Positions 8,833 to 17,744 are shown, counted from the first letter of the stretch. The stretch: 64,000 nt of DNA from Streptococcus oralis subsp. dentisani (GCF_007475365.1 NZ_CP034442.1:1178001-1242000); one strand, 5' to 3'. The notes: generated by a model not told the origin, from the letters alone. Translations and numbers: made by a program.

Positions 8833-9546
8833 TTAGCTAAAAATAATATATAAAACCCACATAATTACTAGTGCCAACAAAATCCAAAACACTAAAAGAA
8901 CACGAGACTTGTTCCCTTTTGAATCAGCTCCAGTCGTACCTAGCACTTTCTTATCTTCTTGGGGGTTCATTTTCTTCAGTTCATCCTGATAGGCAACCGA
9001 ATCTACAATATTGTCTTCTGGCAATAATTCTGAAGCATAATAATCAGGAAAGCCCATAGCAAGACCAATTAAGTTCTTTTCTGTCACAGAAAAATCTAAA
9101 TCTTTGGGTTGATTTTCCCGAATAGCTCGTGTATTTTTTAACAGTTTATCAGAAACAACAGACACTTGGTCCATAAAAACAACATCTAAAAGATCAAATC
9201 CGAGCACATCACCGTCTTTGACATTTGCAAGAATATAACGGACAAAGTCATCATATAGCTGCACGGATTGCGGGGCATTCTCTTCTAAAAAAGAGCGGTT
9301 TTTGAGGGCATTCTGCTGGAATTTTTCAATAGAAAGCAAGATATCTACATTCTGCTCTTGGTAAAATCTTTCTGCTTGCTCTTCATCTTCTTCCAGTTTT
9401 TCTGCTGTTTTCCAGAGAGCAATCGGAGCTTTTAAATCTTCTTCATCCCAAAACAATTGCCAAAAATAGGGTATTGTGTAAATTCCCGCTGTTAGAATAC
9501 GGGCTTCATCTCCGTTTTTTAAGTAAATATAACTTCTATTTGCCAT
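8833..9546 (-). CDS. Unrecognised protein with C-terminal membrane anchor
   Basis: No function recognised. The 237-residue product begins MANRSYIYLKNGDEARILTAG, is acidic and soluble-looking for about 200 residues, with many Glu/Asp and helical stretches, and ends in one strong transmembrane helix (VLLVFWILLALVIMWVLYIIF) after a basic GNKSR. It is therefore probably tail-anchored with its bulk in the cytoplasm. AAAGG lies before the chosen ATG at 9546, inside a longer in-frame start. It lies between two copies of the ksgA 5' end and looks inserted. In related species this spot carries varying small genes, some thought to be immunity-type; I cannot confirm that here. Confidence 0.7.
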   Translation of the reverse strand: MANRSYIYLKNGDEARILTAGIYTIPYFWQLFWDEEDLKAPIALWKTAEKLEEDEEQAERFYQEQNVDILLSIEKFQQNALKNRSFLEENAPQSVQLYDDFVRYILANVKDGDVLGFDLLDVVFMDQVSVVSDKLLKNTRAIRENQPKDLDFSVTEKNLIGLAMGFPDYYASELLPEDNIVDSVAYQDELKKMNPQEDKKVLGTTGADSKGNKSRVLLVFWILLALVIMWVLYIIFS

Positions 9547-9666
9547 ATCATTTCCTTTCACAATCTTTGAAAAAGGTTAGTGGTTCAAGTAGGATGTAGA
9601 TAAAACTATAAAGTTTCCAATTTTTCATGCCCAATCGAAAACCTAGACTTCATTTAAAAAGATGTT

Positions 9667-9741
9667 TCATAAAAGCACCAAGGGACGATAACAATACATG
9701 ACCAGTTCAACCTCGGTCAGGACATCATCTGCAATTCTCAT
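9667..9741 (-). pseudogene. Relic of the ksgA 5' end
   Basis: A short frame beginning MRIADDVLTEVEL, compared with [13 protein letters not shown] in intact ksgA, and stopping after 24 codons. The upstream 15 bases and first 15 bases are identical to the real ksgA start, and similarity continues without gaps for roughly 20 more bases before fading. It is best read as a decayed duplicate left when the cassette at 8833-9546 entered between the 111-residue gene and ksgA. Confidence 0.65.
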
Positions 9742-9756
9742 TTATTCTCTTTTCTA
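9727..9756. repeat. Direct repeat at ksgA 5' end, copy 2
   Basis: Identical to 8799-8828. It covers the last codons of the 111-residue gene (IRKENK then TGA) and the relic ksgA start. Confidence 0.9.
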
Positions 9757-10073
9757 ATATAGTATGCTTCCGGGGTATAATGATAGAGCAAAACAAATAA
9801 GGGAATCTCAGTAATTCCTTCCAGCATCTCTTTTAAGACCGCATCTGGATGGATAATCTCTCGTGTTTTGGTGAAATAAACACCTTGTTCCCCATTTCGA
9901 TTACGGAGTTCCCAAGCGACATTGTTTCCTTGAACAGACGGCAAATAACGTTCCCTTTCTAGAAAGTCAAAAAATTCTTTCACCGTCATATCTTCAGGAA
10001 TCTCAAATTCTATCTCATGGGGCAGTACATCATCCCCCATACACACAGACTCTCTGTCAACTTGTATTTTCAT
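9738..10073 (-). CDS. Unrecognised small acidic protein
   Basis: A 111-residue protein of unknown function, without signal peptide or membrane segment. It begins MKIQVDRESVCMGDDV and has an EIPEDMTVKEFFDFLERERYL stretch, rich in Glu, and a WELRNRNGEQGVYF strand-like region. Its TGA overlaps the ATG of the ksgA relic (ATGA), which suggests that in the ancestral order this gene was translationally coupled to ksgA. A small antitoxin or immunity-like role is possible but nothing here proves it. Confidence 0.7.
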   Translation of the reverse strand: MKIQVDRESVCMGDDVLPHEIEFEIPEDMTVKEFFDFLERERYLPSVQGNNVAWELRNRNGEQGVYFTKTREIIHPDAVLKEMLEGITEIPLFVLLYHYTPEAYYIRKENK

Positions 10074-10166
10074 TTCAATCTGTCCTTATAAGTTTCTATT
10101 TGAACGCTATCAAAATAAATCTAAGTACCTCTATTGTAACACATTCCCTTTGTATTTTTGAGCTAT

Positions 10167-10733
10167 CTAGCTATTATCATAACTTTCCATAGTCTCTTCC
10201 ACTTCTGCCAAGGTTACCCCAAATAACTCTAAGCGCTTGAGGAGTTGTTTGCCGTTGGAATAGCCAATTCGTAGAGCCTCTCCTAGATACTCTCTACGCC
10301 TACGACTGTCCGCTCCCGCCAAGAAACCTAGGCGAATCAAGTCACCACGACTGATATCAAACTCGTTCTCGTTTTCAAATTGCTCTGTCACTTGAGCCAG
10401 CGCTGCTTTTAGATCTTCATAGCTGGCGTGTTCGATTCCCAGAGAGCGCCCCTTGGACTTGGATTTGGGAACAGCCTCATCTCGCTTGAGGAAGGCATGC
10501 TGCACTGTTGGAATGGCCGTCATAATCATGCGACGAATGCGTTCCCCATTAAAATCTGGATCTGTAAAGACAATGACTCCATGCAGTTCATGCAGGCGAC
10601 GAATCCGCTCTATATCCTGGTCATTTATTGCGGAACCTCGTGTTTCATAGGTCTCTACATCAAAGTAACGTTTGAGATTGGCCGTATCATCGCGACCTTC
10701 GACCACAATGACTTGGGAAATTTTTTCTTTCAT
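10167..10733 (-). CDS. rnmV: Ribonuclease M5
   Basis: Toprim-domain endonuclease that matures 5S rRNA with ribosomal protein L18. The N-terminal half is a Toprim domain with VVEGRDD and FTDPDFNGERIRR. The C-terminal half (YEDLKAALAQ onward) is the family-specific RNA/ribosome part. The ATG at 10733 overlaps the tatD stop as TGATG, and a GTG one codon earlier is possible. The ribosome site is poor, so translation probably depends on coupling to tatD. Confidence 0.95.
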   Translation of the reverse strand: MKEKISQVIVVEGRDDTANLKRYFDVETYETRGSAINDQDIERIRRLHELHGVIVFTDPDFNGERIRRMIMTAIPTVQHAFLKRDEAVPKSKSKGRSLGIEHASYEDLKAALAQVTEQFENENEFDISRGDLIRLGFLAGADSRRRREYLGEALRIGYSNGKQLLKRLELFGVTLAEVEETMESYDNS

Positions 10734-11506
10734 CACTTGCTGTCCAATCCAAAGATACGCTCCGCATTTGCAGTTGTTACTGCGGCTAACTCCTCAGTCG
10801 TCATCCCACGCAAATCCGCGATAAAGTCCACCACATAGCGTGTGTAGGCTGTTTTGTTTTCACGGCCACGTTTAGGAACAGGAGCCAGGTAGGGGGCATC
10901 CGTCTCTACCAAAATTTTATCCAAAGGTAGCTCTTTAGCAGCTTCTTGGATATCCGTCGCTTTCTTAAAGGTCACCACTCCCGAGAAAGAAATGGTCATG
11001 CCAAGCTCGACAAACTTCTCAGCCCACTCCAAAGAACCTGAGAATGAGTGCATAATCCCACCTCGTGGACCAACGCCCTCGCTCTTGATAATCTCATAAG
11101 TATCTTCTAGCGCATCACGAGTGTGGACCACAAAGGGCAAATTCAAGTCCTTAGACAGCTGAATCTGACGACGAAAAACCTGTTCCTGCACTTCCTTAGG
11201 TGCTGTCATCCAATGGTAGTCCAGGCCAATCTCACCCAAGGCAACAATCTTAGGATGTTTTAGTTTTTCAAGCAAGTAAGCTTCGACCTCGTCTGTGTAA
11301 GTCCCTGCTTCCGTCGGATGCCAGCCAATAGTTGCGTAGAGCTGCTCATACTCATTTGCCAACTCTAGGGCTCGTTCAATGGTCGGCTTATCAAAACCAA
11401 CAATATTCATCCGAGTCACACCCATCTCAGCAGCCAAGGCGATTTCTTCTGCCTCACGTCCTGCAAATTCTTCTACATTTAAATGTGTGTGCGTATCAAA
11501 AATCAT
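10733..11506 (-). CDS. tatD: TatD family metal-dependent deoxyribonuclease
   Basis: TIM-barrel hydrolase with 3'-5' DNase activity in characterised homologues. Metal ligands are seen in FDTHTHLN, ALGEIGLDYHW, FVVHTRDA, MHSFSG and ETDAPYLAP. The 257-residue start at MIFDTHTH (11506) is conventional. A second ATG at 11521 (MRLEE) lies closer to the transcription start and has GGAAG before it. It forms an operon with rnmV. Confidence 0.93.
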   Translation of the reverse strand: MIFDTHTHLNVEEFAGREAEEIALAAEMGVTRMNIVGFDKPTIERALELANEYEQLYATIGWHPTEAGTYTDEVEAYLLEKLKHPKIVALGEIGLDYHWMTAPKEVQEQVFRRQIQLSKDLNLPFVVHTRDALEDTYEIIKSEGVGPRGGIMHSFSGSLEWAEKFVELGMTISFSGVVTFKKATDIQEAAKELPLDKILVETDAPYLAPVPKRGRENKTAYTRYVVDFIADLRGMTTEELAAVTTANAERIFGLDSK

Positions 11507-11533
11507 CTCTTCTAACCTCATTTTCTTCCATCT

Positions 11534-11542
11534 ATTATACCA
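11534..11542 (-). promoter_or_regulatory. tatD-rnmV promoter (extended -10)
   Basis: TGGTATAAT on the minus strand with no recognisable -35 box, placed to give a leader of about 30 bases or less before tatD. Confidence 0.65.
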
Positions 11543-11593
11543 AAAATAGCATCCCTCGGCTTGTAAAAATATTCTAATACCAATCATTCTCCC

Positions 11594-11622
11594 TTGACTG
11601 CCTTTTTTCAAAGCAGTATAAT
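11594..11622 (+). promoter_or_regulatory. kimA-like gene promoter
   Basis: TTGACT, 17-base spacer, TATAAT: a near-consensus sigma-70-type promoter. The leader before the start at 11658 is only about 30 bases, leaving no room for a c-di-AMP riboswitch such as that of Bacillus kimA. Confidence 0.85.
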
Positions 11623-11657
11623 AACACTTATTGAAATTTTCAGCAAAGGAAAAGAAA

Positions 11658-13502
11658 ATGTTTAGAAAATTAAAATATACCTTTATCGGTCGACCACTCA
11701 AGTCTCTCACAGATGGTGAAGGGGGATTACTTGGAAAAATGCAGGCACTTGCAATGTTATCTAGTGATGCCCTGTCTTCTATTGCCTATGGACCTGAACA
11801 AGTCATTCTCGTTTTAGTCAGTCTCTCTCCTCTCGCTATCTGGTGGAGCCTCCCTATCGGTATTTTTGTCCTCTTACTGCTCGCTAGTTTGACCATTTCC
11901 TATCGTCAAATCATTCATGCCTATCCTCAAGGTGGAGGAGCTTATATGGTTACTCGAGAAAATCTATCTCCCGAGCTAGGCTTGATTGCTGGAGGTAGTC
12001 TGCTGGTTGACTACATGCTGACTGTGGCGGTATCGGTATCATCTGGAGCTGACGCTATAACAGCAGCCCTCCCTGCCCTCCACCCTTACAACCTCCACAT
12101 CTCCATTTTTCTAGTTTGCTTGCTCATGCTCTTGAATTTAAGAGGATTGAAAGAATCTGCCAGCTCTCTGATGATTCCCGTCTACCTCTTTATCTTCAGT
12201 ACCGTCTTTCTCTTGCTTTATGGGTTCTTTCAACTATTTACAGGGTCCCTAAACTACCAGGCAACTTCAACCATTGGGCAAACCGTTCCAAGCCTTTCCA
12301 TCGTTCTCCTATTGAGAGCCTTTACCAGTGGCTCTGCCTCTCTGACAGGGGTTGAGGCTATTTCAAATGCGGTACCATTTTTCAAAACTCCGAAAGAAAA
12401 GAATGCTGCTCAGACCTTGACCATCATGTCGCTGATTTTAGGATTTCTTTTTGCAGGCATTACCTTCCTAAACTACTGGATGGGCATCACTCCTCAAAAT
12501 GGAGAAACCATCCTCTCGCAAATGGCCAAGGGCATTCTTGGTGATTCATTCTTTGGTCATGCTAGCTACTATCTCTTCCAGTTCTCAACAGCCTTGATTC
12601 TAGCTGTAGCTGCAAATACTGGCTTTTCAGCCTTCCCTATGTTGGCCTACAATATGGCTAAAAACAAGTACATGCCCCATCTCTTTATGGAAAAAGGGGA
12701 TCGTCTTGGCTACTCCAACGGTATCTTAACTCTGGCTTTTGGAGCTATGATCCTTCTTCTCATTTTTAACGGGAATACTGAACGCTTGATTCCTCTTTAT
12801 ACTATCGGGGTCTTCGTTCCCTTTGCCCTTTCTCAGACTGGGATGATTCGCCATTGGAAAAAGGAAAAAGGAGCAAACTTTTTAAAACCTGCCTTTGCTA
12901 ATATCCTTGGGGCCATCATTTGTTATGCTATTGTCCTCATTTTACTCCTCTTCAGACTGGGTGATATCTGGCCATTCTTCCCAATTATCCTAGTTCTTAC
13001 TTTCCTCTTTTTGTCCATTCACAGCCATTACCAAAAAGTGGCAAAACAGCTACGACTCTACGAAGGAATTGAAAAGCGCACTTATGACGGCAACCTTGTC
13101 CTTGTTCTAGTAGGGAATGTTACTCGAGTAAGTATCGGAGCCATTAACTACGCTCAAAGTATCGGTGATGAAGTGTTAGCCATGCACATTTCTACTAAAG
13201 AAACGGCAGAAAAAGACCAAGAAATTCTTCAGGAATTTGCCGACTACTTCCCAAATATCACTCTGAAGAATATCAATACCAGTTACCGCGACATCATCAC
13301 CCCTAGTGTTAAGTATGTCAAACGAATCGCCCAAGAAGCTAAGCAAAAAAACTACACCGTTACAGTCCTTATCCCACAGTTTATCCCTAACAAGCCTTGG
13401 CAAAATATCCTGCACAATCAGATGAGCCTCAAACTAAAATACGCTCTCAGATGGCATGAAGACGTCGTTGTCGCCAGCTACTCTTATCACTTAAAAGAAT
13501 AA
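11658..13502 (+). CDS. kimA: KimA-type potassium transporter (APC superfamily)
   Basis: Predicted high-affinity K+ importer of the KUP-like APC branch. The 614-residue protein resembles Bacillus subtilis KimA (YdaO) along its whole length from memory. Shared blocks are LAMLSSDALSSIAYG, YRQIIHAYPQGGGAYMV, GGSLLVDYMLTVAVS, LTGVEAISNAVPFFK and ANTGFSAFPMLAYN. About twelve membrane helices are followed by a cytoplasmic C-terminal domain of about 150 residues (from HYQKVAKQLRL), the c-di-AMP-binding part in KimA. AAAGGA before 11658 fixes the start. It is divergent from tatD and monocistronic. Confidence 0.87.
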   Translation: MFRKLKYTFIGRPLKSLTDGEGGLLGKMQALAMLSSDALSSIAYGPEQVILVLVSLSPLAIWWSLPIGIFVLLLLASLTISYRQIIHAYPQGGGAYMVTRENLSPELGLIAGGSLLVDYMLTVAVSVSSGADAITAALPALHPYNLHISIFLVCLLMLLNLRGLKESASSLMIPVYLFIFSTVFLLLYGFFQLFTGSLNYQATSTIGQTVPSLSIVLLLRAFTSGSASLTGVEAISNAVPFFKTPKEKNAAQTLTIMSLILGFLFAGITFLNYWMGITPQNGETILSQMAKGILGDSFFGHASYYLFQFSTALILAVAANTGFSAFPMLAYNMAKNKYMPHLFMEKGDRLGYSNGILTLAFGAMILLLIFNGNTERLIPLYTIGVFVPFALSQTGMIRHWKKEKGANFLKPAFANILGAIICYAIVLILLLFRLGDIWPFFPIILVLTFLFLSIHSHYQKVAKQLRLYEGIEKRTYDGNLVLVLVGNVTRVSIGAINYAQSIGDEVLAMHISTKETAEKDQEILQEFADYFPNITLKNINTSYRDIITPSVKYVKRIAQEAKQKNYTVTVLIPQFIPNKPWQNILHNQMSLKLKYALRWHEDVVVASYSYHLKE

Positions 13503-13504
13503 AG

Positions 13505-13548
13505 AAAAGGCCCTACCAGAACCAAAAAGCGTCTGGTGGGGCCTTTTT
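13505..13548 (+). terminator. Terminator of kimA-like gene
   Basis: Thirteen-base-pair stem (AGGCCCTACCAGA / TCTGGTGGGGCCT, one G-T pair) plus A/T flanks and a T run. Confidence 0.9.
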
Positions 13549-13593
13549 CTGAATCCAGCCACTATGCTTAACTAAAAAACATGACTAGGAATA

Positions 13594-15555
13594 TTATTGA
13601 ATGTGGTTAGCTAAATCTTCCTGAGCTTTTTTGTTGGACTCAACTTTTTCTTTTTGCCATTTTTCATAAAGCTCTTGGTACTGTTTCGCAGTCACGGGAT
13701 CTTTTTGCAACTCAAGGTATTTGTAGTTGTCCGCATCCCCTTTGTGTCCGACAAATGAGAAGGCTCCTGTGAACGGTACAGTCTTACGGAAGATTGGATT
13801 AGCTCCTCCGCTTTGAACTGGCAGAAAGAGAGCACTATCTGTTAGCCAAGCTTGAACTTCGGCAAATTTCTCATAGCGAACCTGAGTGTTTTCAACTTCT
13901 TTATCTGCCTTATCCAACAACTTCTTGTAAGTAGAGAGACCGATTTTTTCCTTAACATCATTGTCTTTTCCTGGAGTCAAGCCAAGATTTTTTAGCTGAG
14001 AACCAGAGTCTGGATCCAAGAGGTCAAGATAGGTCTTGGGATCAGAGTAATCTCCGCTCCAGCCTGAGATGTCAATGTCATAGTCCTTTTGTTCAGCTGT
14101 GTCAGCAAAGAAGGTTGCATTGTCTTTCTCGTCTGGAGAAAGTTGAATCACATCGATAACAATATTATCTGATCCAAGTGTCTCCTCAACCGTCTGCTTG
14201 AAAGAACTGGCTTGTTGTACGTCCAACTTAGCAGTCTGGTCCACTGGCATGTCTAGATGGATTGGGAAAGTCACACCTTCTGCTTGCAAACTTTCTTTGG
14301 CTTTGGCAAATTCTGCCTTGGCTTTGTCAGCATTCAAGAAGGCAGGCTGAGCGTCGTTTAGATTGACATTAGCCCACTCTGAACCATAGTTGACTATCTT
14401 TTCATTGACAGCATCTCCAAAGTTTTTCCCACCGATCTGAACAAAATTGCTTGGTGTGACTGTGTTTCGAAGGATACGATCAGCTCCATCTTCTCCATTT
14501 GTCTGTGCGGCATAGGCATGACGGTCAAAGGCAAAGTTAATTGCCTGACGGAAGTCCTTATTTTGCATAGCTGCACGAGAATCTGCCTTTTCTTTATCCG
14601 TCTGTTTCATGGTTTGATTGTAACTTTGACGGTTGACATTGAAGAGATAGTAGAAAGTCACAGCATTTTGAGGGGTATAAGTAATTTTATCCTCATTCCC
14701 TTTTTTCAACTGGTCAAACACAGAGCTTGTCGGGAAAATACGTCCGTCTGTGTAGTTGCCTTCTAAGAATCCTCGAGCTAAACTATCTTGGTCTGAACCA
14801 TCATAGAAGGAAAGTTTTACTTTCTCAATCTTCACATTGTCCTTATCCCAGTAATTAGGGTTCTTTTCAAACTCAATTAAAGATTTTGATGTGAAAGACT
14901 TGAACAAGTATGGCCCATTTGACAGGATACTAGATGGGGTAACACTTCCAAAGTCATCTCCCTTAGATTTCAAAAAGACTTCATTGACAGGACTCAAAAT
15001 TCCCCCTGTTGTCTTTGAATTCCAATAAGACTCTGGCTTGTTCAAGGTGTATTGGAGAGTATAGTCGTCCACTGCCTTGACTCCAACCGTCTCAAAATCA
15101 GATGTTTTCCCTTCGACATAATCTGCCAAACCTTTGATTGAATCCCGTACCAAGTACAAGTTCTCAGCCTTTTTATCCGCTGCATACTTAAGACCTGTCA
15201 CAAAGTCATGGGCTGTCACTTCAGCGTACTCTTCTCCTTCAGAGGTATACCACTTAGCCCCTTGGCGGATTTTATAGGTATAGGTTAAACCGTCTTTTGA
15301 TACTGTCCATGACTGCGCCATAGAAGGAACGAGGTTGCCGTACTTATCATTTTCCAACAAACCATCAATCAAGTTTGTCGTAATGCTAGAGGTTGAACCA
15401 CGTGTCGAAGTGATATAGTCTAATGTATCTGGATTGCTAGCAAATACATACGAGTAGGTTTTATCTGTATTTGATTGTGCCGAACTACAAGCCACCATCA
15501 AGAAGCTTGCGCTCAAAATTCCAGCCCCTAGTAGGAGGGCTTTTGATTTCTTCAT
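13594..15555 (-). CDS. Oligopeptide-binding lipoprotein, AliA/AliB/OppA family
   Basis: Extracellular solute-binding lipoprotein for oligopeptides. The 653-residue precursor has a signal peptide ending in the lipobox LMVAC with C23 as the lipidated residue, then the SBP family 5 fold with NPDTLDYITSTRGST near the start and GWSGDYSDPKTYLD. No permease or ATPase gene adjoins it. In pneumococcus AliA and AliB are orphan receptors that feed the AmiCDEF transporter, and the same is likely here. Which paralogue it is cannot be decided by eye. Confidence 0.9.
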   Translation of the reverse strand: MKKSKALLLGAGILSASFLMVACSSAQSNTDKTYSYVFASNPDTLDYITSTRGSTSSITTNLIDGLLENDKYGNLVPSMAQSWTVSKDGLTYTYKIRQGAKWYTSEGEEYAEVTAHDFVTGLKYAADKKAENLYLVRDSIKGLADYVEGKTSDFETVGVKAVDDYTLQYTLNKPESYWNSKTTGGILSPVNEVFLKSKGDDFGSVTPSSILSNGPYLFKSFTSKSLIEFEKNPNYWDKDNVKIEKVKLSFYDGSDQDSLARGFLEGNYTDGRIFPTSSVFDQLKKGNEDKITYTPQNAVTFYYLFNVNRQSYNQTMKQTDKEKADSRAAMQNKDFRQAINFAFDRHAYAAQTNGEDGADRILRNTVTPSNFVQIGGKNFGDAVNEKIVNYGSEWANVNLNDAQPAFLNADKAKAEFAKAKESLQAEGVTFPIHLDMPVDQTAKLDVQQASSFKQTVEETLGSDNIVIDVIQLSPDEKDNATFFADTAEQKDYDIDISGWSGDYSDPKTYLDLLDPDSGSQLKNLGLTPGKDNDVKEKIGLSTYKKLLDKADKEVENTQVRYEKFAEVQAWLTDSALFLPVQSGGANPIFRKTVPFTGAFSFVGHKGDADNYKYLELQKDPVTAKQYQELYEKWQKEKVESNKKAQEDLANHIQ

Positions 15556-15586
15556 AACTGTTCTCCATTTTTATAGTATATGAAAC

Positions 15587-15615
15587 ATTATACATTATTT
15601 CAGAAAAAATATAAA
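15587..15615 (-). promoter_or_regulatory. Promoter of the peptide-binding lipoprotein gene
   Basis: On the minus strand: TTTATA, 17-base spacer, TATAAT (15587-15592). The -10 is perfect and the -35 weak. Confidence 0.55.
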
Positions 15616-15639
15616 GCATTTACAGACTGATATTATAGG

Positions 15640-15678
15640 AAAAAAGAAAAGCCAGTAGACTCGAGTTCCTACTGACTT
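15640..15678 (-). terminator. Terminator of rpmH
   Basis: Hairpin with 9 of 10 paired bases (AAGCCAGTAG / CTACTGACTT) and an A/T tract giving a T run on the minus strand, 20 bases after rpmH. Confidence 0.8.
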
Positions 15679-15698
15679 CTTTGTTGAATTCGTTTGGA

Positions 15699-15833
15699 TT
15701 ATGCAGCCAAAACTTTGCGTCCTTTACGACGACGAGCTGCCAATACGCGACGACCGTTTTTAGTTGACATACGGTTACGGAATCCGTGTTTGCGCGCACG
15801 ACGAAGTTTACTTGGTTGATAAGTACGTTTCAC
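15699..15833 (-). CDS. rpmH: 50S ribosomal protein L34
   Basis: Forty-four-residue, extremely basic large-subunit ribosomal protein; the codons read [17 protein letters not shown] onward to GRKVLAA. The start codon is GTG at 15833 with a perfect AGGAGGT seven bases before it. As in other streptococci it is not in the rnpA-yidC cluster but stands alone with its own strong promoter. Confidence 0.97.
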
Positions 15834-15907
15834 GATGAATACCTCCTCATAGATTTTGTATTCGTTTAGCCGGCTATAAAGTGATCAGTTACTAAACATA
15901 CTTTACT

Positions 15908-15936
15908 ATTCTATCTGATTCTGCCACTTTTGTCAA
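15908..15936 (-). promoter_or_regulatory. rpmH promoter
   Basis: TTGACA, 17-base spacer, TAGAAT on the minus strand; leader about 70 bases. It is the consensus-type promoter expected of a ribosomal protein gene. Confidence 0.8.
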
Positions 15937-15978
15937 TAGCTCCAAGCAAATGTTTTCTAGCTTTTCCTATGAAAGCCC

Positions 15979-17193
15979 TTATCTACGATACTGTTTCAAG
16001 AAACGAGTCATCTTTTCTTGGATTTGTGCTAATTCGTCCACACGAGGGAGGTAAACGATACGGAAATGATCTGGTTCTTGCCAATTAAAGCCGCGACCAT
16101 GAACCAAGAGAACCTTCTCCTGCTTCAAGAAATCAAGAACGAACTGTTCATCATCATCAATGCGGTACATATTTCGGTCAATTTTAGGGAAGATATAAAG
16201 ACCCGCCTTAGGTTTGACTGCAGACAAACCTGGAATATCTTGAATGGCATTATAGATAAAGTTTCTTTGCTCATAGATGCGACCACCAGGAAGGAGTAAT
16301 TCATCCACTGACTGGTGCCCACCTAGCGAGGTTTGTACGACTTGCTGGGCCAAAACGTTAGAGCAAAGGCGCATATTGGACAGCATATTGAGACCTTCGA
16401 TATAGCCTTTAACATGGGTTTTAGGCCCAGACAAGACCATCCAACCTACACGGAAACCAGCGATACGGTGGGATTTTGACAGACCATTCATGCTGACACA
16501 GAAAACATCAGGTGCCAAGCTTGCCACAGGCGTGTGTACATGCCCATCCATTACCATGCGGTCATAAATCTCATCCGCAAAGATAATCAAATCGTTTTGA
16601 CGAGCAATCTCAATAATCTCCAGCAAGAGTTCCTTAGGATAAAGGGCTCCAGTTGGGTTATTTGGATTGATAAGGACGATAGCCTTGGTGTTCGAAGTGA
16701 TTTTTGATTTAATATCGTCAATATCTGGGTACCACTCTGCAGCTTCATCACAGATATAGTGAACGGCATTTCCCCCAGCTAGGCTGACCGCAGCTGTCCA
16801 GAGAGGATAATCTGGCATAGGAACCAAGACCTCATCTCCATTGTCTAAAAGCCCCTGCATGGACATAACAATCAGCTCACTGACACCATTTCCAAGGTAG
16901 ATATCATCAATGTCCACATTGGGGAAGTTCTTCAGTTGACAATACTGCATGATGGCCTTACGGGCTGAGAAAATCCCTTTAGAGTCAGAATATCCCTCAC
17001 TATCACGCGCATTCATAATCAAGTCATGAATGACTTCATCTGGCGCTGTAAAGCCAAATTCTGCGGGATTTCCTGTATTCAGACGTAAAATCTTTTCTCC
17101 GTTTGCTCGCATCCGCATGGCTTCTTCTAAAACAGGACCACGGATATCATAAGCAACATGCTCTAGCTTACTAGACTTGTTATATTCTTTCAT
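15979..17193 (-). CDS. alaT: Alanine-type aminotransferase (PLP fold type I)
   Basis: Probably transfers amino groups between glutamate and pyruvate, making alanine. The 404-residue protein has the substrate-loop motif NTGNPAEFGF, the PLP-binding NPNNPTGALY, ADEIYDRM and the Schiff-base lysine K240 in NGLSKSHRIAGFRVGW. Length and motifs fit the AlaA/AlaT subgroup of aspartate-family aminotransferases. It is monocistronic. Confidence 0.88.
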   Translation of the reverse strand: MKEYNKSSKLEHVAYDIRGPVLEEAMRMRANGEKILRLNTGNPAEFGFTAPDEVIHDLIMNARDSEGYSDSKGIFSARKAIMQYCQLKNFPNVDIDDIYLGNGVSELIVMSMQGLLDNGDEVLVPMPDYPLWTAAVSLAGGNAVHYICDEAAEWYPDIDDIKSKITSNTKAIVLINPNNPTGALYPKELLLEIIEIARQNDLIIFADEIYDRMVMDGHVHTPVASLAPDVFCVSMNGLSKSHRIAGFRVGWMVLSGPKTHVKGYIEGLNMLSNMRLCSNVLAQQVVQTSLGGHQSVDELLLPGGRIYEQRNFIYNAIQDIPGLSAVKPKAGLYIFPKIDRNMYRIDDDEQFVLDFLKQEKVLLVHGRGFNWQEPDHFRIVYLPRVDELAQIQEKMTRFLKQYRR

Positions 17194-17223
17194 CTTGTTT
17201 CCTCAATTCATCGAGATAGTAAC

Positions 17224-17252
17224 ATTATACCACTAGAAAGGGATTGCGACAA
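17224..17252 (-). promoter_or_regulatory. alaT promoter
   Basis: TTGTCG, 17-base spacer, TATAAT with extended TGG on the minus strand. Confidence 0.7.
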
Positions 17253-17337
17253 GTTTCCTGAAATGAGCAAGCAAAGAAAAAAACTCACAACGACTAGGTT
17301 CTCACCGTCTAAATAACTAGAATACAGAAGTATTTTC

Positions 17338-17637
17338 TCACATACCAAAAGACAAACCTAGGAAGATCAATGCCAAAAAGGAATCATACAAAAGATTAAA
17401 CATGAGAAAGAGCCCCCACGTGACCAAATAGTCCAAACGACCACTTCTCTTTGCAATCGCAAATAAAATGATGTGGTAGACTAAGTGAAAGAGAAGAAAG
17501 CCAACAAATCCTGGATAGAGAACGGGCACGACTCTTTCCAGCTGCCAAACCATCACTACTTCTCCTACAAGCGATGCAAAGATAATTCCATGATAAAGAA
17601 GACTTATTTTTTTAGAAGCTTGAACAGACTCTTTCAT
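17338..17637 (-). CDS. Unrecognised small membrane protein
   Basis: A 99-residue hydrophobic protein with about four predicted helices (ISLLYHGIIFASLVGEVVMVW, VLYPGFVGFLLFHLVYHIILF, LVTWGLFLMFNLLYDSFLAL and the C-terminus) and short polar loops. No family recognised. It lies alone between alaT and the divergent universal stress gene. A transporter subunit or stress-response membrane protein are both possible. Confidence 0.7.
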   Translation of the reverse strand: MKESVQASKKISLLYHGIIFASLVGEVVMVWQLERVVPVLYPGFVGFLLFHLVYHIILFAIAKRSGRLDYLVTWGLFLMFNLLYDSFLALIFLGLSFGM

Positions 17638-17744
17638 ACTTTCTCATCCCCTCGCTGTGTCTCCTACTATCCCGTTTTCTTTTATTTTAACATATCTCCA
17701 CCAAATCGAATCTCCGATAATATTTATTTAAATATGATTTTTAC

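Noticed and set aside
9588..9606. GTAGATAAAACTATA-like sequence also seen near 43226-43240
   Set aside because: A 15-base match in AT-rich intergenic DNA; not enough to call a BOX, RUP or other streptococcal repeat.
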